A stretch of 64,000 nucleotides of DNA, taken from contig CP085828.1 of assembly GCA_020809705.1 (NCBI GenBank), positions 5,456,001 to 5,520,000 on the forward strand, written 5' to 3'. Source of the DNA: Calonectria ilicicola (taxonomy: Eukaryota; Ascomycota; Sordariomycetes; Hypocreales; Nectriaceae). The notes under the pieces are model-generated. The model ran no database searches and was not told the DNA's origin. It saw only the letters and a program-made list of their open reading frames with translations. The stretch's first letter is position 1; each line of letters begins with the position of its first letter. Both the position numbers and the translations under genes were made by a program. Positions 55,756-64,000 of this stretch are shown here, in pieces.

Positions 55756-56454
55756 AATTCTAAAATTATATTTTTATATTAAAAATAAAAAATATAAAAA
55801 AATAATAATAAATAAAGTAATTATTATAATAATTAAAAACTATCTTAATTTATATATTAAAACTTATATTATAAGATATAATAATAAGCTCTATATATCT
55901 ATTACTATTTATAAATAAATATTAATTATTATTTAAATAATTAAAAGATTATTATTATTATAATTATTAATAATTATCTTTAAAATATATTCTTTTATAC
56001 CTTAATTCTTTTAATCCCTTTAATTCTCTTAACTCTCTTAATTATACAATAATTAACTATATTAAGCACTATCTCTTTAAACCTAAATTATAAATAATTT
56101 ACTAATACTTATAATAATAATTCTTTTTATTATATAATCTCTTATTTATAAGCTATAAATTATTAATATTATATAAAAATAAAGATAAAAAGATCTTTAA
56201 AAATATTCATAAATTAAATATATTAATAAATTAATTTTTATAATAGACTTAAATATATTTTTTAATTTTTAAATTATTATATTTATTATTAGTTTTTAAT
56301 AAGCTTAAAATAATCTATTTAAATAAACTTAGTTTTAATCTAATTATATTCTATTATTTATAATATTAAAAAGAAATTATAACCTTTTTATATTATTAGA
56401 ATTTAAAATTAAATTAATTAAAAATATTATTAATATAATTATATAATTAAAATC
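55756..56454. other. A+T-rich stretch without recognisable features
   Basis: Gene-free, decayed. Nothing recognised. Confidence 0.5.
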
Positions 56455-56533
56455 TTCAATAATTATATTATTATTAAATATTAAATAGAAAAAAAGCACT
56501 TTTAATTACTTAAATAGGTACTATCTAGCCCTC

Positions 56534-57071
56534 TATAAGAAAGTGCCTTATATACTGATATAAGGTATAATTCCTACATAATATACAAGAATTAATTAAT
56601 CTTTTAATCTATTAAATTAAATAATATACCTCTTATCTTCTTATAATTATTCTTATATATTATAAATCTTCTAACTATACAGAGACTACAGGTTCAAACC
56701 TCAGGTCTATAACTATATTAAGCTTATATTAGGCTTATAAGGCTACTATATATAATTGTTATTATAATTAGTTTTGGAAGTTAATATCAGTTATATTATT
56801 CCTAAGCACTTGATAGGGTCGGTCTAGTTCCCTAGAAGCTGAGGTGTGCGAGGCTTGATAACTAGTTGCCTGAGGCTAATAGCGTCCTTAAGTAAGACTA
56901 TTAGGACCAATAGAGAAATAGCATAACTTGGGACATACTATTAGAGGAAGGAAGATAATTATAAGGAAGTACCTTATATACTAATATGAGGTATAATTCT
57001 TATATAATGTGTGAGAATTGGTTGATCTTTTGGTTTATTGGATTAGATAATATACCTCTTATCTTCTTACA
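56534..57071 (+). mobile_element. TRIM-like element (538 bp) with 112-bp terminal direct repeats
   Basis: Terminal repeats 56534-56645 and 56960-57071 have equal length. They start TATAAG (expected TG) and end cttcttaca (first copy ttata). A perfect 5-bp duplication, CCCTC, flanks it (56529-56533 and 57072-57076). It splits the U word agccctc/cccttttcc, which is continuous in the other U copies. A purine tract, agaggaaggaaga (56943-56955), lies just before the right repeat, as in LTR elements. The 314-bp interior has no open frame. The two repeats differ only by transitions. Size and structure fit a terminal-repeat retrotransposon in miniature, mobilised by another element's proteins. Confidence 0.85.
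56686..56717 (+). other. tRNA T-arm/B-box-like motif inside the TRIM
   Basis: The word aggttcaaacct resembles the tRNA B box GGTTCRANYCC with one mismatch. It sits about 50 bp inside the left terminal repeat. I cannot fold a complete tRNA around it. It could be a chance match or a tRNA-derived piece. Confidence 0.25.
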
Positions 57072-57266
57072 CCCTCCCTTTTCCTTAATCTTAGAATTTA
57101 GCTATATAAGGTCTATTTATTACCTCCCTCAATCTTTACAAATAAATCTTACTTTTCTTTAGATCTTATTTATCTAATTCTTATATTTATTACTAATAAT
57201 ATCTATTATAAAGCTTTTCTTTTTTAAATCTAGATTTTTAAATTTAAATTTATTATATTTTTATAT

Positions 57267-57910
57267 TATTTTCTTTAAAAATCTCTCTTACTTATTATCT
57301 AAAGAAAATCTTTTATTTTTAAATATTTTAAAATATTTTAATATTAATTTTATTATTTATTATTACTTTTAAATAAAAATTTTATTTTCTTTTATAAAAT
57401 CTATTATTTTAAAAAAAAACTTATATTTTTAAAAAATAAAATAAATTTTAATTTTATTGTTTATATTATTTATTTAATATAATTTTTTATTTTTTTTTAA
57501 AATATTTAAAAATATTTTTAATTAAATTAAATTTAATTTTATTAATTTAAATTAATTAATTAATATATTTAATTATAAATTTAGATTTTAAAGAATTATT
57601 ATTAATATAAATAATATATTATTTATAAAATATCTTAGCTATATATATATATATTTAAAAATATATATTTAAAGGTTTTTTTAATATATATTTAAAAGAG
57701 ATTTATTTAAGTAAAATTCTTTCTTTTATTATATAAGGATTTTATCTATTAAGGTTTTTATTATATATTACCTTTAGGCTCTAGAGTTAATATAAAGGTA
57801 ATTGTATTAATAGATCTGAAAGTTTATTATAAGGTGTATCTTTAGGTTCTATGATCTTATTAGTATTTTTTTTTAAAAGGAAGAAAATAATTATATAAAA
57901 GATATATTAT
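57267..57910 (+). repeat. Repeat R, copy 3 (nested in U copy 7)
   Basis: Starts ttttctttaaaaatctctc and ends with the block aggaagaaaataattatata and aaaagat. On both sides U sequence continues, with a possible short duplication atatta (before R and again after it). It matches R copy 2 from 4205 to 4935 except for one 50-bp unit and about 30 bp near 57,715. Its 5' limit is some 160 bp shorter than that of copy 2. Confidence 0.65.
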
Positions 57911-58397
57911 TTTTTTTAAAATTTAATATTTTTTTAATAAATTTTTAATTATTTATATTAAAATTATTAATAAAAATATAAAATATTTAAAATTTATATA
58001 TAATAAATTTTTTTTAATAAATTATAAAATTAATTTTAAGATTTATATTTAATTTATTTTTAATAAATTTTAATTAATATTTAATATATAATATAAAAGA
58101 TAATTATATATAAAAAGTATTATTAATATATTTTTTAATAAATAAATAATTTTAATTATAAAAAAATAATATTTAAATAATATTATATTAAAAATAATAA
58201 AAAATATATACTAAGATTTATAATTTTAATAAAAGAAGTTATTTAAATATAATTATTTAAGTTTTTATAAAAATAATCTAATTATAAAGTTAATTATATT
58301 TTAATTAGGTAAATTATATAATTAAATTTAATTATATTTATTATTATTATAGTTTTAGAGCTTTTTCTAGATTAGAGCTTATAATTTATTAAAATAA

Positions 58398-58864
58398 ATA
58401 AAATAAAAAATTTATTTATATAAAAAATTAAAAATAAATATAAAATAATTAAAAATTATAAAATAATTAAAAATTATAAAATAATTAAAAATTATAAAAT
58501 AATTAAAAATTATAAAATATTAAATATAATTTTAAAAATAATAAAAATATAATAAAAAAAATAATATTTATAAAAATAATTAAAAATAAATAATATAAAT
58601 TATAATTAAATAAAATTAAAAAATAAATTAAAAATATTAAATATTATAAGAAATTATTAAATATTTTAATAATATAAATATAAATAAAAGAATTAAAAAA
58701 TAAATAATAAAAATAATAACTTAATTTAATTAATAAAGAATCTTTAATATAATCTTTATTATAATTTAAATATTTATTTTATATTTTTAAAATAAATAAA
58801 AATTTTATAATATTTATATATTAATTATTATTTTTAAAAAAAATAAATTAAATAAATATTTTAA
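58398..58864. other. A+T-rich stretch at the right edge of the island
   Basis: Nothing but A+T sequence and the 18-bp tandem array listed separately. Composition returns to normal at about 58,865. Confidence 0.6.
58443..58516 (+). repeat. Tandem repeat, 18-bp unit, about four copies
   Basis: Unit aaataattaaaaattata, repeated four times without change at 58443-58514. Confidence 0.85.
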
Positions 58865-58950
58865 TTAATTACCCTTAACCTAGCTAATCTAGTATATCTT
58901 TTTACTTTAAATAAAGATTAGCAGTGACTTAGTGCTTGTAAGAAGGAAAT

Positions 58951-58991
<41 letters not shown>

Positions 58992-59300
58992 TTCACATAG
59001 ACTCTCTGCCTACAAGACAGAAATACAACACACACACACACACAAGTTAACAACCTACCAAACTCCACACTCCCTCTTGGTCGAGCCCAAGATTTACCAA
59101 AATAACACAAGCGCACACATAACAAACCCAAACTCGCGATGCCCCACCTTACGTCTACGCGTCATCAAAATTTACAGACAGATTTCGGTTCAACACACAC
59201 TTATCCACTAATCTAAAATAAACCTAGCGCATTTTGCCCCACTCTAGCAATACGGAGCCTCTCCTCATTCCCAGGGTTCACATAGCTAGCATCTTCCATC
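58865..59300 (+). promoter_or_regulatory. Upstream region of the SUN-like gene, with two CA microsatellites
   Basis: First region of normal composition after the island. It has (AC)n at 58953-58989 and a shorter CA run at 59028-59044, and an ACGCGT hexamer at 59157-59162. No TATA box is obvious. Neither strand holds a convincing gene; the minus-strand frame here is only the CA repeat read as Val-Cys. Confidence 0.5.
58953..58989 (+). repeat. CA dinucleotide microsatellite
   Basis: Uninterrupted run of AC/CA, about 18 units. A second short run lies at 59028-59044. Confidence 0.95.
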
Positions 59301-61901
59301 ATGACACTTGCTTTGCTCTTGCAAATTGCCCTGGTTCTTTCTCTCTTGCTTTGGACGACATCTACAAGCGCTCATATAGATGCGAAGAGCTCAAATATTC
59401 AGAGCACATCAATAACAACCACATGCGAGGCCATCACGATCAATTATATTACCCATTCTCTTCCTCAGTCATGCCTTACAAGCGCTTGGGCAGGTCCGGA
59501 ACAATCCTCGACTGACTCCCTGCTCAATTCTCATCCGAGCGCGTCACCGACCGATGTTGAGTCTGCATCACCCTCTAGCGAGTCAGCGACTCATACTGTG
59601 TCCATCGAAACGGCCCATGTATCCCAGGAAGTTGGCGGAGATGGTACGAAGCCCTTCATGTCCTTTGAGGACTGGAAGGAAAAGATGCTCCGAGAAACCG
59701 GACAGGATCCTAAAGATATCAGGCCTCGAAGTTCTAGCCAACGCAGACCAGATGACAGAATGCCGCCGGATATGGGCCATGCTGGACTTGGTGAAGAAGA
59801 TGAGATCTCGTTGAATTTTGACAGCTACCTTGACAACAATAAGCCTGGTGAACAAAGGGATCGGACTGCAGGCTCCCAATTAGCCGGTTCTAGCGACCAT
59901 GGGGTTACAGATCCCGTCACATATGATGAGGGGAGACCCTCCATCCATCGGAGTAAGGATGCTGGCAAAACATGTAAAGAGCGCTTCTCATACTCTTCTT
60001 TCGACGGCGGTGCTACGGTGTTAAAATGGAGCCCCGGCGCAAAGAATTATAAAGCAATCTTGGTCGAGAACAAGGACTCATACATGCTGTTGGAATGCTC
60101 AGCACGCCAAAAATTCGTTATTGTTGAGCTCAGCGATGACATTTTGATTGACACGATCGTTTTGGCAAATTTCGAATTCTTCTCAAGCATGATTCGTCAT
60201 TTTAGGCTCAGCGTCAGTGATCACTACCCTGTAAAGGCAGACCGTTGGCGGGACTTGGGCACTTTTGAGGCAAGGAATTCTCGTGATATCCAACCATTTC
60301 TTGTCGAGAACCCCCAGATATGGGCCAAATATGTTCGAATTGAGTTTCTTACGCATTATGGTAATGAGTATTACTGCCCTGTATCGCTGCTACGAGTTCA
60401 TGGTTCGCGATTGCTTGATTCATGGAAAGACGGTGAGGCGGTTCGAGACGAAGAATCGAATATGGATGACGAGCTTGAGCAAGCACATGGCGAGATTCAA
60501 AGCGATGGGCAAAATATGGAGATCGGAGATCGGAATTTGGAGTCCGATTCAAACCCCGAGAGCTCATTTGTGGAAGAGGCCTTGAGTTGTCCTGTTATTG
60601 AACCTTCCCAGCTCTTCTCACCAGTTGGTTCTACATGTTTGGCATCTTTTGATCAGGTCATAGGGCAAACTTCTCCTCATAATAATGCGAATACTGGCGA
60701 GCTAGGAAGGTCAAGTGGACAAGGTGTGTCCCGAGATCCAGTCGAAGGAAGAGCAACATCAAATTTGCCTACTTCTAGAACTGGGCCTTCGCCAATGGAA
60801 GAGACTTCATTGATGCCACCAACCATCACCTCGTCGGCACCATTACCCTCCATGGAATTGGCGAATTCGTCACTCGATCCTACTTCTACAATTACGGATC
60901 TAGCAACAGATTCAACAATGCAAGTGATGAGCATCAAACCATCGCCCAATTCCGAAGCAAGCGCTCCAGTGGTTCCAGTTGGCAAAGTCTCACCCCAAGG
61001 CGCTCCAAGTGGGAAAAATCGTACTAATGGGGTCACTGGTTCCCCTACGACATCACCACCAGTTCAGGATGGCTTTTTTAAGGCCATTACGAAACGTCTG
61101 CAACAGGTGGAGTCGAATTTGACGCTATCTCTCAAATATGTCGAAGACCAGGCCCGTCATTTGCAAGAATCGCTACAAAGAACCGAACAAAAGCAGATTT
61201 CCAAGGCAAATCTATTCCTTGATCACCTAAATCGGACAGTTCTAGCGGAGATGCGCAATGTTCGCGATCAGTATGATCAAATTTGGCAATCTACGGTAAT
61301 TGCTCTGGAAAGCCAGCGAGAACAATCCCAGCGTGAAATTGTTGCATTGAGCACCAGACTCAACGTCCTTGCAGATGAAGTGGTTTTTCAAAAGCGGATG
61401 GCGATTGTGCAAGCAGTGCTGTTACTTTCTTGCTTGGTTCTTGTCATTTTTTCTCGTGGCGTTTCTCTTCCGTATCTTGCTCCCTTTACAGAGCAAGCCA
61501 ACGGTTCGCCATTTGAGGCCACAACATCCTCGAGAGCCTATGCTCGGGCTCGTGGCCTCTATGGGCATGTCTACGAAACAATAAGAGATGAACCTGCCAC
61601 ATATAATATGCAAACAGAAGTTGATTTCATGTCGGGCAAATCGACGACTGAAGACGTCGGGCTACTTTCTAGCCCACGACTCCGAGTTGAGCGTCCAGCT
61701 GAAGATGAGGCCGACTTGCTCCAATGTCAACGTCTTTCACCTCCACCAACACCCACATTGGCGGATGACCTATCGATGCCCGACATGCCTTTGCAATCGC
61801 GTGAAAGTCAGCCGCCTGTCCTCCGCCATTCTCCCTCCAAACAACAGGGTAATTTACGTAAACCCTTACCGGCACTACCTGAAAACCCATCCTCCCCGTA
61901 G
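59301..61901 (+). CDS. SUN-like domain ER membrane protein (Slp1/SUCO family)
   Basis: A single exon of 866 residues. The start at 59301 is chosen because it opens directly into a signal peptide (residues 1-24, MTLALLLQIALVLSLLLW core). Then: a PFMSFEDWKEKML motif (about 116-130), typical of Slp1-like proteins; a SUN-like beta-sandwich domain (about 225-370) from CKERFSYSSFDGGA through DILIDTIVLANFEFFSS to YYCPVSLLRVHG; a long Ser/Thr/Pro-rich linker (about 380-590); coiled coils (about 592-695); one membrane segment (about 703-722, IVQAVLLLSCLVLVIF); and a short tail. In yeast the Slp1-Emp65 pair protects newly made soluble proteins in the ER, and this protein probably has that role. This family is distinct from nuclear-envelope SUN proteins of the KASH bridge. 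It is convergent with the Mei2-like gene, with 340 bp between the stops. No damage or RIP leakage was seen. Confidence 0.93.
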   Translation: MTLALLLQIALVLSLLLWTTSTSAHIDAKSSNIQSTSITTTCEAITINYITHSLPQSCLTSAWAGPEQSSTDSLLNSHPSASPTDVESASPSSESATHTVSIETAHVSQEVGGDGTKPFMSFEDWKEKMLRETGQDPKDIRPRSSSQRRPDDRMPPDMGHAGLGEEDEISLNFDSYLDNNKPGEQRDRTAGSQLAGSSDHGVTDPVTYDEGRPSIHRSKDAGKTCKERFSYSSFDGGATVLKWSPGAKNYKAILVENKDSYMLLECSARQKFVIVELSDDILIDTIVLANFEFFSSMIRHFRLSVSDHYPVKADRWRDLGTFEARNSRDIQPFLVENPQIWAKYVRIEFLTHYGNEYYCPVSLLRVHGSRLLDSWKDGEAVRDEESNMDDELEQAHGEIQSDGQNMEIGDRNLESDSNPESSFVEEALSCPVIEPSQLFSPVGSTCLASFDQVIGQTSPHNNANTGELGRSSGQGVSRDPVEGRATSNLPTSRTGPSPMEETSLMPPTITSSAPLPSMELANSSLDPTSTITDLATDSTMQVMSIKPSPNSEASAPVVPVGKVSPQGAPSGKNRTNGVTGSPTTSPPVQDGFFKAITKRLQQVESNLTLSLKYVEDQARHLQESLQRTEQKQISKANLFLDHLNRTVLAEMRNVRDQYDQIWQSTVIALESQREQSQREIVALSTRLNVLADEVVFQKRMAIVQAVLLLSCLVLVIFSRGVSLPYLAPFTEQANGSPFEATTSSRAYARARGLYGHVYETIRDEPATYNMQTEVDFMSGKSTTEDVGLLSSPRLRVERPAEDEADLLQCQRLSPPPTPTLADDLSMPDMPLQSRESQPPVLRHSPSKQQGNLRKPLPALPENPSSP

Positions 61902-62241
61902 TTGAGGCTGGCCTGGGTCATTTGTTTTATGAAAGATTTTTTTTCTCGCGATCATCTCGATTGGGGGTGTACTTGCAAGGCGTTCAAAGGGCAGTCCGGT
62001 TATCTATGAGGGTATGAAGCGGTAACATGCAAATGGGCGTGAATATACGTTAATGTAGCCTTCCGATAACTTAATGACCTCATTTGAGGCAAGGGACCAG
62101 ATGGTTTTCGAAATCACCAAGTTAGATATAGCAAACAATGCCTGAATGTATCAACACCAGGAAACCCCACTGAGATCTAGACTTATGAAGGTGAGATAGC
62201 TGACCATATGGCCAAAATGCCTTGTTGAAACCTTTCCAGCA
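61902..62241. other. Convergent intergenic region (shared 3' ends)
   Basis: 340 bp between the stop of the SUN-like gene and the stop of the Mei2-like gene. It must hold both 3' UTRs and polyadenylation signals. I see no further gene. Confidence 0.6.
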
Positions 62242-64000
62242 TCACTGCACAGCCGGGCCATAGTATTGCTGGATCGCCGTATCATAATCGTATTCCTCCA
62301 ACGCTGCGAGTCTCGTGCCGCGATCGTATTGAGAGCGCCTGCGGCGTTGCTCGTCTCGGAAATGCTGGCCTGAATTTGGAGTAAAAAGGCCTGTGCGAAG
62401 ATCAGTCATGATACCTAAGAGAGCACGCAACTGTTGAATGTTCTTACCAACATGCTCTGCGTTTTCGCAGCTCCTTTTCATTTTGGATTGGTTGTCGGGT
62501 TCCGGGAATGCCTCTTCCTGACCAGCGAGCTCGGGCATAGGTCCATTCGATGTGAAAAAAAGCTATTGATGTTAGGACAAGGACTTTTCGGATAGAGCTC
62601 TTGGAGAGATATACTTTTGGGCGATAGTGTGGTGCTTCTAGCATGACTGAGCTGTTTCGAAACTTTTGCACCAGACAATCTTTGCCCTGGATGGCTGTAC
62701 AGCATCATTAATGCATGGTATAAAAACGATGGAGAGGAGAGAAAACTTACTAGCGTAAGATATTTCAGCAACCTTGTCGCTCTTGAAACAATTCCTACAG
62801 AATGTTACGCCTGGTTATTTCTTGTGTTCCAAACAGATACCTACCAACGTTGGTTTCCTCTTGCATTAACGAACTAAATTTAAACGTTAATATTCTGTAA
62901 CCAGGGCATTGATGTCGAATATAGGCATGGAATAGCACGAACATCAATTATATCGAGTGGCTTTATGAAGTCAGTAAGACATTCAATGTATGATAGGGAA
63001 GCAACTCTTACATCTACAAAGTTGATGAAGGCATACCCGACGCTAAACAATATTTTAACCCCACATGAATGGATGCGTTTTGTAGATTAAATAGAACTCA
63101 CTTGCAGTCGTTGGCGAAATCGATACGCAAGTACATGAAATCGTACTTTCCCCAGCTTGATTCGTCAATAATTCGCTTGAGCATGGCTTGATCGACTTTG
63201 TTTGGAATGTTTCGGAGCATGATCTAATGGGTCAGCGCAATCAATAAATTGGATAAAACAACTTACAGTGGTGCGAACATCTATTCCGTCGCGGATCCGA
63301 CCTATGTCCACATGGTTGTGGTGGCTCGCTAAGTTGTGATAGGGTGACCTTGTGATTCGGGCTGCGTTCTGCCGACGGGAGTCAAATCTGGGATACCCAG
63401 AAGAGGAACGCGATGGGCTAAATTCAGTCCGTATGGTCATTGCTGGGGAAGGAGGTGTTTGGTAAACAGGACGAATCATTGGGTACGATTGAGCCATTGA
63501 TCCAATGGCGCTAATCGACCCAGGAGGCGGCATGCTCTCCAGAATGTAGGGTACGGTGGGGGCTAAAGGGGACTGGATCATGAAAGGATACATTGGAGCC
63601 GATTGAGAGGTAATACCCGGGACGATCTGGCTGCCTGTCGCTTCTTGTTGGTAATGGTGACCTGTGGTTTTGACCAGAGAAAAGTCCTGGAACGCTTCGG
63701 CAATGTCATAGGCAATAGCCGTTTTGGAGGTAAGCGGTGCCACGGTGAGATTGATACCCTAATGAAAGCAAGTTAGAGACGAATCCTTTCCCTCAATGAT
63801 TGAACATACTCCAGTGGTGAGTCCGTTGCAAGTTCTGATGGCTGTAAATGCGTCTGATACTTTACAAAACTGCGCGATTCCTCGAAAGGAGCCATCAGGA
63901 TAGTTTATTTGTCGCACAAAGGCAAAAAGACTTCCACAGCTCTGAAGAACTCTCTGAACCATCTCTGTCATCTGCGCAGTGTTGATGACTGGCCCTGGAG
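62242..64000 (-). CDS. Mei2-like RNA-binding protein, C-terminal part (gene continues beyond the window)
   Basis: Ten exons in gene order: >64000-63810, 63758-63267, 63223-63102, 63042-63012, 62960-62943, 62873-62845, 62794-62751, 62694-62615, 62562-62448, 62390-62242. All junctions are GT...AG and keep frame; the stop is at 62242-62244. The first exon holds the end of an RRM (GSLFAFVRQINYPDGSFRG...AFTAIRTCNG). Exon 2 is a Pro/Ser-rich linker ending IGRIRDGIDVRTT. From there the C-terminal Mei2-type RRM runs through IMLRNIPNKVDQAMLK, YDFMYLRIDFAN, VGYAFINFVD, PLDIID, FVNARGNQRW, NCFKSDKVAEISYA and IQGKDCLVQKFRNSSVM. In fission yeast Mei2 starts meiosis by binding meiRNA; most filamentous-fungal relatives are uncharacterised. 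The N-terminus and first RRM lie outside the window. Very high exon density, including an 18-nt exon, marks the C-terminal RRM. Confidence 0.9.

Larger units (their letters stand above)
56455..58397 (+). repeat. Repeat U, copy 7, carrying a nested TRIM and a nested R copy
   Basis: The left terminus aataattatattattattaa starts at 56455 and the right end (ttatagttttagagc, then ataatttattaaaat) finishes at 58397. U sequence is interrupted at 56534-57071 by the TRIM and at about 57267-57910 by R copy 3. Removing both leaves about 755 bp, close to full-length copy 4. Confidence 0.7.

Noticed and set aside
2420..58860. Mitochondrial DNA inserted in the nucleus, suggested by the A+T content
   Set aside because: No mitochondrial rRNA, tRNA or respiratory gene fragments were seen. 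Complete LTR elements with target duplications and transition-only divergence indicate RIP-mutated nuclear transposons.
58907..59131. 74-residue minus-strand frame with a Val-Cys run
   Set aside because: It is the CA microsatellite read in one frame.

Overview
The window is fungal nuclear DNA, most probably from a filamentous ascomycete (Pezizomycotina) with active or past repeat-induced point mutation (RIP). The evidence is short spliceosomal introns (about 50-85 bp, GT...AG) in the two multi-exon genes, gene families typical of that group, and a central block of about 56.4 kb (roughly 2420-58860) that is extremely A+T-rich and filled with transposon remains. Repeat pairs in this block differ almost only by C/T and G/A changes. 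I cannot name the species.

Layout. 1-547: flank and presumed promoter. 548-2419 (+): six-exon cytochrome P450 of the pisatin-demethylase-like type, with a one-base frameshift in exon 1. 2420-58860: gene-free A+T-rich island. 58865-59300: upstream region of the next gene, with CA microsatellites. 59301-61901 (+): intact single-exon gene for an ER SUN-like (Slp1/SUCO-type) membrane protein. 62242 to beyond the window end (-): ten visible exons of a Mei2-like RNA-binding protein, convergent with the SUN gene.

The island can be parsed by repeat archaeology. Three LTR retrotransposons can be delimited to the base, each with equal-length LTRs and a matching 5-bp target-site duplication (TSD). E1 is 2602-23310 (275-bp LTRs, TSD TATAT, Ty3-type pol on the minus strand). 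E2 is 6221-16913 (352-bp LTRs, TSD TAATA, Ty3-type pol on the plus strand) and is nested inside E1. E3 is 41137-48035 (400-bp LTRs, TSD ATAAT, Ty3-type gag-pol on the plus strand). A 538-bp terminal-repeat retrotransposon in miniature (TRIM, 56534-57071, 112-bp terminal repeats, TSD CCCTC) sits inside another repeat. Non-autonomous families, here called U (seven copies), R (four), S (three) and V/T (four ends), make up much of the recognisable remainder. A 340-bp block at 36362-36700 has almost normal base composition.

The flanking genes show no functional link to each other. They are a presumed secondary-metabolism or detoxification P450, an ER quality-control protein and a meiosis or RNA regulator. 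The island itself looks like heterochromatin (a RIP island or perhaps a centromere), not a gene system. I found no convincing new biochemical system. The notable items are structural: the nested insertion order, the TRIM, an 86-bp perfect inverted repeat, the un-RIPped block, the large inverted U dimer and the P450 frameshift.
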